A stretch of 64,000 nt of DNA, from contig CM055274.1 in NCBI GenBank assembly GCA_029237695.1, positions 15,489,505 through 15,553,504 of the forward strand. The letters run 5' to 3'. This stretch comes from Conchocele bisecta. Taxonomy: Eukaryota > Mollusca > Bivalvia > Lucinida > Thyasiridae. The translations under genes and the position numbers were made by a program. The notes under the pieces were generated by a model. The model saw only the letters and a program-made list of their open reading frames with translations, did no database searches and was not told the origin of the DNA. Every line of letters starts with the position of its first letter. Positions within the stretch are counted from its first letter, which is position 1. Of the stretch, positions 30,887 to 41,800 are shown one piece after another.

Positions 30887-32545
30887 TGTAACGTCCCTAT
30901 GTCGTATCCGTCTTCAGCAATACGGTATAAACCATAATATTTCCTGTTCACGCAGGGGAATGGTAGCGGGCCCTCGTAAATCGGGGTAGGGAAATTTAAC
31001 GACTATATCTACTTGGCAATGAAAAGACGACAGTGACGAGATTTTAGTAACATCTGATATTTTGATAATAGTTCTAACATGCAGTATTACTCAACGTGTA
31101 CAATTAAAGAGTGGTGACAAACTATGATAACAACGATGAGGGTGATCTGATTATGGACAGATAATGACTAATATGAGATGTACACATGGCAAGATACAAA
31201 AGCACAACAGGCGACTGTGAGAGTAAGCAGACTCAAGAAAGGATATTAGCACATGTAAACACGGACTAGATTTATGCTAAAATCTGGCGGAAAATCACAC
31301 TAACGCAAACCCAAGTCATGGTGGGGAATCACGAAGCTGGGGTTGGGAAATAATGCTGGGTGAGGGAGTCACACAGCGGGGATCACGAAGCTGGGAGTGG
31401 GAATAATGCTGGGTGGGAAAGTCACACAGCGGTAGTCACGAAGCTGGGGGTGGGAAATAATGCTGGTGGGGGATTCACACAGCGGGGATCACGAAGCTGG
31501 GTGGGAATAATGATGGGTGGGGGAGTCACACAGCGGGGATCACCAAGCTGGGGGTGGGAATATGATGGGTGGGGGAGTCACACAGCGGGGATCACGAAGC
31601 TGGGGGTGGGAAATAATGCTGGGTTGGGGAGTCACACAGCGGGGATCACGAAGCTGGGGGTGGGAAATAATGCTGGGTGGGGGGAGTCACGCAGCGGGGA
31701 TGACGAAGCTGGGGTGGAAATAATGCTGGGTTGGGGAGTCACACAGCGGGGATCACGAAGCTGGGGGTGGGAATAATGCTGGGTGGGGGAGTCACACAGC
31801 GGGGATCACGAAGCTGGGGTGGGAAATAATGCTGGTGGGAAGTCACACAGCGCGGGAATCACGAAGCTGGGGTTGGGACTAATGTTGGGTGGGGGAGTCG
31901 CACAGCGGGAATCACGAAGCTGGGGTTGTGACTAATGCTGGGTGGGGGAGTCACATAGCGGGGATCACGAAACTGGGGGTGGGAAATAATGCTGGGGGTC
32001 ACACAGCGGGGGGTCAGGAAGCTGGTGGAGACTAATGTTGGGTGGGGAGTCACACAGCTGGGTGGGGAATTACACAGCAGGTGGGCACACGGCAGGGGTG
32101 GGGAGTCGCACAGCCGGGGGTCACGAAGCTGGTGTTGGAATCATGACACATAGCTGAATGGGGGGGCACACAACAGCTAGGACGCATGACAATGGAATTG
32201 GGATCACCTAACAGGGGTGGGAGGGGGCACAAAGTTAGGGTGTGGCGTCACACAGCAGGGGGTTCATGAAGCTCAAATTGGGAATCGTATCGCAATGGGG
32301 AAAAAGTGGGTGGGGTAATGGGATATTGGCATTATTATGGTTCCAGCCAATATTAATAATCAATAATGTCAGACTGACGTTCAAATCATCACATCTCACG
32401 ACTAACGGACCATTGGTAACATCGTCGGTGAGTAATGTTTAAGGGGGGGGGGGGGGGATATTTGGGCCTTGGGAGTTCTGAGACATGAGTTGCGTCTCGA
32501 GTTGCGTCGCTCGGGACAAAGTCGCCAACTGACAGATTTCACTCC

Positions 32546-32553
32546 TATTTATA
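32546..32553 (-). promoter_or_regulatory. TATA box of the 5' LTR
   Basis: TATAAATA on the minus strand about 400 nt into U3, within CACCTATAAATAGGAG. Conserved at the same place in the left LTR. Confidence 0.65.
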
Positions 32554-32570
32554 GGTGTTGTCAGGCCGAG

Positions 32571-32605
32571 TTGGACAAGTTCCGTGACTTACGGAACTTG
32601 TCCAA
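32571..32605. promoter_or_regulatory. 15-bp-stem palindrome upstream of the LTR TATA box
   Basis: TTGGACAAGTTCCGT, loop GACTT, ACGGAACTTGTCCAA: a perfect stem in both LTRs (also 26411-26445), about 18 bp upstream of the TATA box in the direction of transcription. Could bind a dimeric activator; that role is inferred only. Confidence 0.6.
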
Positions 32606-32950
32606 CCTCCCGCATAGTGATTGGCTAGATTGTATGGACGGAATATTCCGATCAGACACGAGCCAAAACAAGCACAGCCAGTAAACATGGCGGCTGCATT
32701 CAACACACACAGGAAATGCCAACAAACTATTGTGAATTATAACGAACTAAACAAGTTTCCTGGTGTGTGAAGACGACAATCATAAACTATTGACACTTGT
32801 GAACATTCAGGCATGCATCTGAGATCGTGGTAAGTTGTGTGCATAAAATGACAGACGTGTTTTGTTGTCCAAAATGTGTGATAAATTCGAAGCGAGGAAT
32901 ACGCAATACACAACTGTGTATAGCGATGCTTCGCTGGCTGGGTCGCTTCA

Positions 32951-33821
32951 GTATCATATCGCTCGGTGCCATATAAAGACCTATTCCGAATACTTAGTCT
33001 ACCGGGGTGCTGGCATTCTGCAAAACGTCTTGATACTGCTCGATCGCCTTCTCCAGGTCCACCTTAGCTGAGATGGCGTCCTCTACGAGTGCCAAGAATT
33101 GTTTTTGCGCGTCAAAGGCCGTTCCCGTGCCTAGTATAGAACTGCGAGTTTGCTTCTGCGCGCCGAGGATGGCCCAGACGTATGTCCGAATGGAGTCGTT
33201 GAGGCGAGTAGCACCGGCCTGCGTGAACCCCATACCCTTATCTAACATAAATGTACCACACGCGTCCAGGACCTCAGCAGCCTGCTGTATGTAATCTATG
33301 TGAGCTCGTTTCGGAGGTAACCATTCGCAGGATGAGACGCCGCAGTGCCGACCTCCAGATACTTCCGGCCCGAAGGTCATCGTCGCGGGATCAAAATTCC
33401 CGGCGTTCCGACTGACGATGTGGTCACCCGATCGATCGTGTCTAAAATCAGTCTGCGTCCAATTCCCGGACTGGCCCCGAATGAGAACGTCCCCGAGGCC
33501 AGGAAATACTTTCTGTCTCCAGTCCGCATCTTTTGAAACGTTAAATTCGTTACACAGTCTTTCGAACGCCCTACGATCGTTCGTGTTGGAAATGGGATTC
33601 CATGCGTCATCTTGAGGTAGTGGAATACCTAGTTCTTTGATAATCCTCCTAATGGTGTAATACGCGTGAAAGTTGTAGACACTTCGGAGCATGACATTCT
33701 CGGATGTCAGATGGTCTTGATGCGAAACTCCGCATCCGGCCGTTGCGCACCATACGGCGAAGTTGAGCTGATTCTGCCAAAACTGCATCGGTGTTGCTTT
33801 CCACCCGTTCACGGCCTCCAT
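32951..33821 (-). pseudogene. 5' part of the split Polinton gene (conserved structural protein candidate)
   Basis: ATG at 33821 opens MEAVNGWKATPMQFWQNQLN, followed by NFAVWCATAGCGVSHQDHL, a central Cys/His-poor globular region and ARLNDSIRTYVWAILGAQKQ, GTAFDAQKQFLALVEDAISA, ending QDVLQNASTPVD at TAA 32994-32996. After the stop the same frame continues (VFGIGLYMAPSDM) to the retrotransposon boundary at 32951 and, beyond it, into 24722-24369. In related elements this is one longer protein ending in a membrane helix, so the TAA is probably a nonsense mutation; alternatively 32972 (Met) starts a separate tail-anchored protein. Probably virion-associated by gene neighbourhood; function not established. 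Confidence 0.75.
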
Positions 33822-34014
33822 CGTAGTAATCTTGGGCAGCCTATATCGTTCAAAGATGTCGGGAAAATTGGTGGTAAAGCCACTTTTCGGTCTAACTGTT
33901 ACAGTTGGGTGTACAAGGTGGTCATCAACGTCTTTTTGTGTGTATTTACCTCCGACCGCGTACTTTGCATTAGAGTTAAAGCTAAATGCTTGGGTATTGA
34001 AAGATATTTATTAT
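33822..34014. promoter_or_regulatory. Divergent intergenic region
   Basis: About 190 bp between oppositely oriented Polinton genes starting at 33821 (minus) and 34015 (plus). Likely a shared promoter region by position; no clear TATA box was seen. Confidence 0.3.
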
Positions 34015-34707
34015 GTTTGCTTCTATCACTAATGTTCAAAATGGGAGTTGTGAACTTCAAAAGTCAATCGAAAACTGCTGCGGAAAACGCCGGGTAGGCC
34101 TCAGATCAATCACCTTCACGGTTGGGTGGAAAAACGTGGGGATGAACGAAGGGTTCGGCTACGTGAAGGCCCCCCGCCAAGTAGGTGTAAAGCTGCCCCC
34201 CCCCCCCCCGGCCTTTGGAGTTCGAGATCCCTCCAAGCTTTTGTTGCGTCGGAGCTTGATGGTAGAGCCAGCCTCACAATCTCGAAGGTTACCGGACTCA
34301 CGACCTTTACCGTCGAACCCGCCAACCAGGTAACGATCACCCCGGATTTGGCTGTGCGGCTCGGTTTTTCAAAAACATACTCCGACAATAGGGGTTGGTT
34401 TAACCCGGGCGAGCACGTCGGTGACATCCCAGTAAACTTCGTCTTCACGAAAACTCTCAGGGTGCACCTGGATCAATTGAACACATCGTACAACACGTTA
34501 GACGGAGCTCCCAGTACATTACTAAAAACTGTGCACGCCAGCGACTGTTTCTATGGTGAGACCCTGACCTTAGACTTCCCAACCCCCGAGATGAAAGTTT
34601 TGGAATCGGGACACATCCACGAGTTGAAGATTTCTATTATATATGATAAAGAGCGAGAGTTGAATAACTATTACTCGATTTCGAGCATTCTCGAAATAAC
34701 CGATTAA
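34015..34707 (+). pseudogene. Polinton candidate minor capsid (penton-like) protein, homopolymer frameshift
   Basis: From ATG 34015 the frame reads SITNVQNGSCELQKSIENCC, RRVGLRSITFTVGWKNVGMN, then meets a run of about 14 C at 34196-34209. After it the coding frame changes to LWSSRSLQAFVASELDGRAS, TTFTVEPANQVTITPDLAVR, NRGWFNPGEHVGDIPVNFV, TLRVHLDQLNTSYNTLDGAP and ends LNNYYSISSILEITD at 34707. Alternating short hydrophobic strands and the position next to other structural genes fit a jelly-roll minor capsid protein; this is an inference. The frameshift lies in the C-run, so it may be a sequencing or replication-slippage event. Confidence 0.7.
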
Positions 34708-34734
34708 ACATTAATATATATATACATATTAATC

Positions 34735-35277
34735 ATGAGCATATACGGTCCATGTAGTTCCAACTTAGAACGGGATGTTCCCGTCGCGGCCGCAGCATAC
34801 GATGAAGCCGCAATGAGAAGACTGGAGAGGGGCGTATCACAGTCCCACACAGTTTTAACTAGGGCGGTTGAACAAATTAGAACATTGCAAGCTAGCAGAC
34901 ACGTCATAACAGTTTGTGCCGAGGAGCGGGGTTCACTAAGCGAGGGGGCCTACGAATATTCATTCGGTGCCAACGCGAGCAACAGATACGGGGGATACAC
35001 CATGGCAGTGTCTGGGACGATTTTTCGAATGGCGGTCTGCTCGGTCAACTTTCGCGGACACGCCACTGATGAAGTCCGAGTGAATATCGTCCTGAATGGT
35101 GTAGAACAGAATATTGGCATCACCAAGCACGCGGGGCAGAGGTCAGGGTTTACTATATTCGATGATGACACTACACTTAAAGTTTCGGCAGGTAGTGTTA
35201 TTAACTTTGTTACAAAAATTGCTGCCCAATCAGCTTCCTCCACTATTGTTACACTGTTAATACAACTTGATTTATGA
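34735..35277 (+). CDS. Conserved Polinton protein, intact (possible fibre/receptor-like or structural)
   Basis: A fully open 180-residue ORF: MSIYGPCSSNLERDVPVAAA, a coil (DEAAMRRLERGVSQSHTVLT), then a beta-rich C-terminal domain (YEYSFGANASNRYGGYTMAV, VSGTIFRMAVCSVNFRG, VLNGVEQNIGITKHAGQRSG, TIFDDDTTLKVSAGSVINFV, TIVTLLIQLDL). A coil followed by a beta-sandwich is reminiscent of trimeric attachment proteins, but no homology is asserted. It is the only sizeable Polinton gene here without an evident break. It follows the preceding gene after 27 bp and overlaps or abuts the next start (ATGATGAATGATG at 35274). Confidence 0.7.
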   Translation: MSIYGPCSSNLERDVPVAAAAYDEAAMRRLERGVSQSHTVLTRAVEQIRTLQASRHVITVCAEERGSLSEGAYEYSFGANASNRYGGYTMAVSGTIFRMAVCSVNFRGHATDEVRVNIVLNGVEQNIGITKHAGQRSGFTIFDDDTTLKVSAGSVINFVTKIAAQSASSTIVTLLIQLDL

Positions 35278-35875
35278 TGAATGATGAGAAACTATATCCA
35301 CACTTACCTTCGGGGACGGTCGACCCGGCATCCTTTAGGATGACCAGGATCGTCGAGATACAACATATTCTACAACACGAGTGAGAGATGCGGACGGGTT
35401 ATGCGAAGAAATATAGACGGTCGGTCAATATATTAGAGGGGGTGAGCACCGCGTTAGCCTTAGCATCCGTTATAAGTGGGTGGGGAGTGTGTCTTTATTG
35501 TCAACAGTTGTCGCTGCACCGGTCGCGGCGGCCTTGAGTGCTGTAGCGGCGGGGGCGGGACTGTTTTGCATGACGACCAGACTCGTGGGCCAAAAACTAG
35601 AGGCCAAGAGTCGAAAGCACGATCGAATAGCGGTTCTCGCGAGATCTAAGAAAAACAGTATCGACGTTATCGTGTCGAAAGCGATAGCCGACAACGATAT
35701 ATCAGATAGCGAGTTCAAAATGGTCGTCGAAGAGATGGCCAGATATCAGGAGTTAAAGGGTACGATCCGGTCCAAGGCTCGACCACAAATTATCGCGGAC
35801 GAAGATATAAAAAAACTCGTTATGGAGGGAAGGGCCGACGAGAGAAAAAATCTCCTCTCCCGTCTCGGGACGTGA
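35274..35875 (+). pseudogene. Conserved Polinton protein with hydrophobic Ala/Val segment, stop plus frameshift
   Basis: ATG at 35274 opens MMNDEKLYPHLPSGTVDPAS, RMTRIVEIQHILQHE, then an in-frame TGA near 35380; the frame continues MRTGYAKKYRRSVNILEGVS and TALALASVISG, then shifts near 35475 into SLLSTVVAAPVAAALSAVAA (membrane helix), KSRKHDRIAVLARSKKNSID, a charged helical C-terminus (DEDIKKLVMEGRADERKNLL) ending at TGA after 35872. Matches in layout a small membrane-associated protein of related elements. Last recognisable gene of the element. Confidence 0.65.
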
Positions 35876-35959
35876 TATGCTTATTCGCGTGTCTGCATCA
35901 ACAGCATGATATTCCTCCACCATACATTCCAGCTGTTCCGACGGCCCCTCCATACGGAA

Positions 35960-36480
35960 CATAAAAACAAAATTAATAATTTAGGGCCCCGTTACGACAC
36001 CCACTGACCACCATACATTTCTATAACCGCGTATCGATATACTTTGTGGTTTTTATTTGTTTTCTTATATTAATTAACTTTATAATTTTCTTAAAATTAA
36101 TTAATAATAATTTTTACAAAACTAATTATCAAATTAATAAAATAACGAACCATCCCGGAAATTCGTGAACCTCGCTAAGTGTTTATAAATAATTATAATT
36201 TGCACACCATTTTTATGTTGTATAGGAAAGTGATGAGTATATATACGTTTGAAAGCCTTACAACAATTGGTCTCATCTCGTGTGTGCCATGTTGTTGATC
36301 CGGTATGACGTCCGTCTCGTCTGTTTAATTGTAGCAGTCTCTAAATGTGTGTGTGAATTGGTGATGGAATTGTATAGCTCAAAGGTGCCGGCCTAAAAGA
36401 TTTCTACCTAAGAGCTTGCAATTACATCACCAAATCACAAAATAGGCTCGCCTTACTTCGTCGGTTTCTCTGAATTGAGG
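35960..36480. other. AT-rich stretch, possible right end of the Polinton
   Basis: No gene seen. 36050-36130 is almost pure A/T. No inverted copy of the left boundary (15.5-16.0 kb) was recognised, so the right end of the Polinton is undefined. Confidence 0.3.
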
Positions 36481-36707
36481 AATTGGCAATGGGGTTAAAG
36501 GCGACCCGTAAAATGCGTGGGCTTAAGAAAGGTCCCAACACCCCAGTGGCTGGGTGCCGGCTAAGAAATCTGCCCAGTCGCTGGGGGTGTGTGCACGAGT
36601 GGAGGCTTTTGCTAATTGTTTTTAATTTTTACAAATTATTAATAATTTTTCAACATCGTAGAAATAAATTAGCTATAGTGGAGGAGGAAAATGCCGTGTT
36701 GAAAAAT

Positions 36708-36875
36708 AAATATGAGGTATTTATGACAACGAGACAAAAATAAATCCTTTTTATTAGTATAGTTGTATCTGTTCAATTGGAAGTTAAATGAACATGAGGT
36801 ATTTATGACACCAATATGACAACGAGACGAAAACAAATCCTTTTTATTAGTATAGTTTTATCTGTTCAATTGGAC
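36708..36875 (+). repeat. Tandem duplication, about 85 bp
   Basis: ATGAGGTATTTATGACA...ACGAGAC.AAA..AAATCCTTTTTATTAGTATAGTT.TATCTGTTCAATTGGA occurs twice. The 86- and 61-residue ORFs over it have no recognisable content. Confidence 0.7.
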
Positions 36876-36976
36876 CTATTTTCAACTTATGTATTTATGA
36901 CACCAATTGTCAAGTTTTTGCTGTCGGGTGACAATTTCCTCGTTAACCAATTTTGGAGTTTTTCGGGGGGCGGTGG

Positions 36977-37670
36977 AGTAGTATATAGGGTGGGAAAATG
37001 ATACCACCGTTAGGTGGTATCATTTTGACTCCCTATATACTACTGATTGAAATTCATGTAGTTATATGACATTTTTCTTCACGGTATTAGCTGTACATAC
37101 ATGACGTGATCAGTCAAAACATGGGCTTATTATATAGAATGTGCAACCAGCCTACAGTCAGACCAGGGTATACACTGACTTTTTGTGAAATATGCACTAG
37201 GAATGAACCAGTTGTGGTAACGTGCCATTTGTCAGACGGACTGTGTCGAAATATACATGCTATACAATCCTGCTAGATCTGTAATGTCACCTTCATCATA
37301 CTGCTTAGCTACACATGGTGATTCGTCCTGATTATATGTGTATGTGACTGAATTAATGTGGCTTATGGCTTTTGCGACCAGTGTAGATCCAGATCAGTCT
37401 CATGTGGATCTGCACTGTTCGCCATTGCATCAATGAAACCCCTCCAAGCAATATCGTTCGCGACCAGGTTACCGGAGTGTACGTGCTATTTGATCAGGTA
37501 TTACGCTGGTCACAACTCCCATCAGCCCCATTTCTCCAGTTACAGCCATATACATAGGCCACCGGCTGACAAAACATATCGATGGTCTAATAACATAAGG
37601 TCGTAACTGCTATGCTAAAGCATCTAAAGCATAGCAGTTACGACCTTATGTTACTAGACCATCGATATAT
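36977..37670. repeat. Two hairpins and a family C fragment
   Basis: 36977-37043: arms GTAGTATATAGGG.G..AAAATGATACCACC and complement, loop GTTA. 37345-37548: family C copy with diverged left end. 37575-37670: arms ATATCGATGGTCTA.TAACATAAGGTCGTAACTGCTATGC and complement around TAAAGCATCTAAA. 37671-38570 contains no recognisable gene. Confidence 0.7.
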
Positions 37671-38721
37671 TGCATGACCTTTGTGACCAGCATAGCAACA
37701 CAAACGAATAAGGCATAGCTGTTCTGGTAACCTGGTTACATTTCCCTAGTTATGTTTCGAAATAAGCAGAAAATCTGAGAAATACATGCTATGAAAACTA
37801 TAAACCGTCATTAAATGCACCGAGTCTCAGATATCCGTAGAAAGTGATGAAACAGAATAGGAAAAAAAAAAAATTAAGTGTAGATATATCGTATTTCTGA
37901 AGATAATTGTATATATAAGTCGCTTTAAAAAATAGCTTTGTATTATTTAAAAAAATGTTTATAATACTGAAAAATAACCAGTGTTTGCTGCGCAAATTAT
38001 TTTTCATATTATTATAAACATGTTTTTCAATTGATGGTTAATAAATTATTTGATTTAAATTAATTAGACCAACGTCTATAATGGGAATTTCTTTCTACAT
38101 TTGGTATAGTATTATCATTTCACAACAAAATATAAAGACATTTTGTAATATTTCCTTACTGGTGCATGTACAGCGAACATATTAAATTATGCCACGCCGA
38201 ATTATCTCCCCTGCTTATAACAGTTTCTGATAGCATGTACATGTACTTGAAAATAGGTCATGTTTTTGGGAATGTGATCAAATTAAATGGTGCTATTGAT
38301 TTATGTATGTCATTTATTGAGACATCATCTGAGACACAGTCCCTTTAAAGGATATATATTAATAGGCATTTAGAGACGTTGGATTTCATGGCGCATCAGT
38401 GATCCGCTGTGTTCCGTGATAACCCCTTAGAATGCGGGAACAGTACACTCCCGTCTGGTGTTTTGTTGTTGTTATCTTTCTCTATAAAACATGGTTTGAC
38501 AGCACTTTAAAATATATTGACACAAATGTTATAGCACATTCTGAATCCTGGAACTTAGTTCAGTAACATTCTCAGACGTGATATATAGGTAGACAGACAC
38601 ATCTCATGAAGTGGCCCACATTAGTAGTATATACAAGGGGCGTTCTGTGCCACTCATCCCCTGGAGTCCGCCCCACCCCCACGGGCGGGCCCCCACCCCA
38701 TTTCTGAACGCAATACACCAG

Positions 38722-38842
38722 CCCCCTTTTCCCAGAGCACCCATGTCGCTTGCTAATTATAGCAACGGAACAACAATACAAAGGAGAGCCAGCGGTAAAC
38801 ACACAAGACGAGCCCAAGGGACGGCCCACAGCCTGGCCGGCC
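38722..38842 (+). repeat. Left terminal inverted repeat of the PolB-helicase element
   Basis: CCCAGAGCACCCATGTCGCTTGCTAATTATAGCA, then GGAGAGCCAG and GCCCACAGCCTGGCCGGCC, is the inverse of 42408-42521 with a short internal deletion and scattered mismatches. Confidence 0.72.
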
Positions 38843-38859
38843 AAAGGGATCGCCCCGTC

Positions 38860-41800
38860 GCTCAGCCTGGTGTACTTGGAACTCGATCGGAGCAAGTGCG
38901 ATGCTACATCGTTACCCTCATCCGGAGGGCAAGTTACCCGTACGAGCGGATGCATATACTCCACCCGCGACACCGCGAGATACGCGAGGTTCGACCACTG
39001 GAGGTAGTCGTCGATTATCCAGACGTTCTGTGGATTTTTTTATGGTGAGGCCCTGGGAACTGTGGACTGTCAGGGCGTACCCGAGGCGCCAGTCATCAGT
39101 CTTGATGGCATGCTCTGCAGCCTCTAGTGTGACATCTACGACGTCGTTGAGGACGAGCTCTTCTTTTCGATCAGTGCCTGTGATAGCTACCATGATGTCT
39201 GCTTCCGGCTGTCTTTGGGGTGGTAGAGAACATGCACCGGCGTATCTGTGAAGTGCTCCTTATGCCTTTTCCTGCGCCGTGTCGCGGACTTTCTGACGGC
39301 TGGTGAGGATTCAATCTTTTGGAGACCATTGCTCCACAAATCGGTCCCATCCCAGGCAGCTTGGGAAAGCCTTTCGCATCTCTTGGCAATGGACCCTGTC
39401 AGGCTGGAGACTGGTGCGCTTTTTCAGGACTTTAAGGGCGTCGCCCTGTGGTCTACTTCGACCTTTCTGTCGTAGTTTGCCCTCTGTTGCAGCCAGTCGT
39501 GCGGCATCTCGCCCGCAATCGGGGGTGGCTGGCCTTGATCACCACAGCAGATAACCTGGACACATATTTGCTCCAACCAGTCCAAGAACATCTCTAGGAT
39601 AGGCTTGAGCACAGTGCAGACCTCGTCCCAGATGATGACCTCGTCCCAGATGACGCTCCGGTGTCCAGTCATTCTGTCCGCGCCATCGAAAGAAGCTGTG
39701 GTAGGTCTGGGCTTTGACGCCTCTGGCTCTCATTTCTTTAGCGAGGCGGCGGGTCGAGGTAAACACGATGGGGTCTCTCGCCTGGAAGAGCTCAATAGCT
39801 CTCGTGGTCTTGCCGCTCCCGCCGCCGCCGTTCAGATAGCTCAATCGGTGCCGCGTCAGCGGGTCGTTGTAGCTTGGCGCGGTGCTGTGTGTCGTTCCGA
39901 CATGGTCTTTTTCCGTTCCTTGGTATGCCGGATTGGCGAGGAAGTCGGCGTGTTCCTGTGGCATGAAGAGCTGCTCACCATTGTCGCGCCACTTGGCTGG
40001 GGCTACTGGGGGAAGGTACGACTCGCCTATAAGGCATCTTATACATAATTCCTCTCCGCAGTCGCACTGCTTATGTGATACATATGTATTGCCTTTGTCG
40101 AGCTTGTACAGCGCCGTTTTCTGGACGTATATGCTGTCAGTGGCCACTCGGACAGCCTCCTCATTGGACTCAAATCTTGCCAACATGGAGAGGAGGTTAA
40201 TGTGGACGTAGGCCAGCATGTTCGCCCTCAGGTGAGCGTACTGGGGCTGTGAGCCGTCGTAGTATGTGAGGACATGGCACGCCCCAACCAGGACGCCGCT
40301 TTGGCGGGCGACTCGTACAAGGAAATCAAGTTCACCAGCGTCAGTGACCAGGCGCTGCGTCAGCCCTTTGCTATCGGCCTTGCTACCCTGTATGAATTTG
40401 CCGATGATGCTGCAGCCCTGATCTCTGTCCTGTGAGAGCCAAACCTTGGTTTGTATATCCGTAGGATAAGCTACAATGGCCTCGCTAATCTTGCGGGTCT
40501 TCAGAAGGCATTTGTCAACTAGAAAGGCGAGCAAGGGCGTCGGGGCCCAGCCCTGCTCTGCGAAATGCTTCCACGCGGGGATGACGAGGTGGCATTTTTC
40601 TACGAAGTGCCACTCGATAACTTCGGCGAAGCCGGTGTCTATGCCTTCGGGTAGGGGGCCGTTGATCGCAACCCGGGTCATCATGTGACCCGGATGTCCG
40701 AACCGCTCAAAATAGGATTTGGCCCATTCCCTGGAAGCTAGCGGGGTAACAAGCCTTCATATTGTTCCACAGCCAACCGTGGCCATGTTCCACGCATGCC
40801 TTCTGGACGTCGTCGAGAAGGCTGTCCGGGGTTGGCTTCCAGCCGTTCTTCTCTCTGGCTGTTACCGCAGCAGCGTAGTTGATGCCGAATACATTTTCCA
40901 CCCTGTTCCGGTTTACCTAGTATATATAGGTCGCTACAGTCTTTCTGGAGTCTCTCGTGGGCTTGCTGCGCCCTGTAAGTGCTGCCGTCATGGTCCACGG
41001 CCTCCACGCTGAGCTGCTGCTTTCCTTCGGAACTACCTCCGAGGCGCCAGACAACGATTGGCTCGTCTCTTGTTGCTTCTCTGATGGCTTCCCAGACGTC
41101 GCCGTCGTAGATGTGGACCCGCATGGACTGCGGGAAGCGGAAGTCTTTGCCCCAGGCGTGGCCGTTGTGGACGTTGAGCTCTACTTTTCCGTATGTGTTG
41201 TTTGCGTTCCCTATGTATTTGCCGATGTTGTAGATTTCCTCAACAGTGATGTCCGCAGCATGATCGCACGTTTGAGGATTTGTTTCCAGAGCACCCACGT
41301 CGTCGACAGTAGCGCCTGTTTCATGGACACACTCTTGTATTTTCTGCCTACGGATTGGGGTGAGACATTGCCCTCTCAAAGCGCCTTCGAAATGATCCAC
41401 CACTCTTTGGGCAACGCAGTTAAGATCACAGTCGCGCATTGGGGCTAAGTTGGCGGTGTCTGGGTCTCTGAGAGGGTAGAGCCCGTAAACGACCGCGGTG
41501 ACCGGGTATACATTCTGGTAGAACACCTTGTCGATCCCGGTCAGAGTCCCTGGCTTGGTGTCTCGAGAGATCTCAATGATATCCGGAACCCCTCCGCCTT
41601 CTCACCGGGTCGAATTTATCTTCGACGACCCAGGCACATTCGGTGTGCTCTCGCAAGATCTTGATTCTCAAAATGTACGCTTCTCCCTCTGGGAGAGCTG
41701 CCAGAAGTTGGGTGGCCCGTTCGTCTGTCATACGGGCGTCGAAGGCCATCCGGCCAGCCTTGATTTCAATGCCATCATAAAACTCAAAGTCACCAATCGC

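Larger units (their letters stand above)
24723..32950 (-). mobile_element. Ty3/gypsy-like LTR retrotransposon with gag but no pol
   Basis: Total 8228 bp: LTRs of 2064 bp each (24723-26786 and 30887-32950), TG...CA ends, 4-bp GTAT duplication, internal region 4100 bp. Gag reads leftwards, so the right LTR is the 5' LTR. No reverse transcriptase, RNase H or integrase motif is seen in the internal region; the space after gag is a G-rich minisatellite and two small ORFs. It is thus a non-autonomous element that would depend on a partner for copying. The LTRs differ mainly by small indels, indicating recent insertion. Confidence 0.93.
30887..32950 (-). repeat. 5' LTR (right)
   Basis: Same length (2064 bp) and ends as the left LTR. 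Contains the minisatellite at 31325-32135, a G-run of about 17 near 32442, the hairpin 32571-32605 and TATA-like motif 32546-32553. In the sense of transcription (minus strand) U3 starts at 32950. Confidence 0.95.
16027..35875. mobile_element. Decayed Polinton/Maverick-type element, interrupted by an LTR retrotransposon
   Basis: Hallmark genes of this class are present: protein-primed PolB, retroviral-type integrase, double-jelly-roll major capsid protein, plus conserved accessory proteins. Genes occur on both strands in blocks. No packaging ATPase or cysteine protease was found; they may have been lost in the deletion at about 20.1 kb. Terminal inverted repeats and target duplication were not identified, so the limits given are those of the outermost recognisable genes. 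Nearly every gene is broken. Removing the retrotransposon (24723-32950) and one GTAT leaves about 11.6 kb, shorter than typical intact Polintons (15-20 kb), consistent with deletion. Confidence 0.88.
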
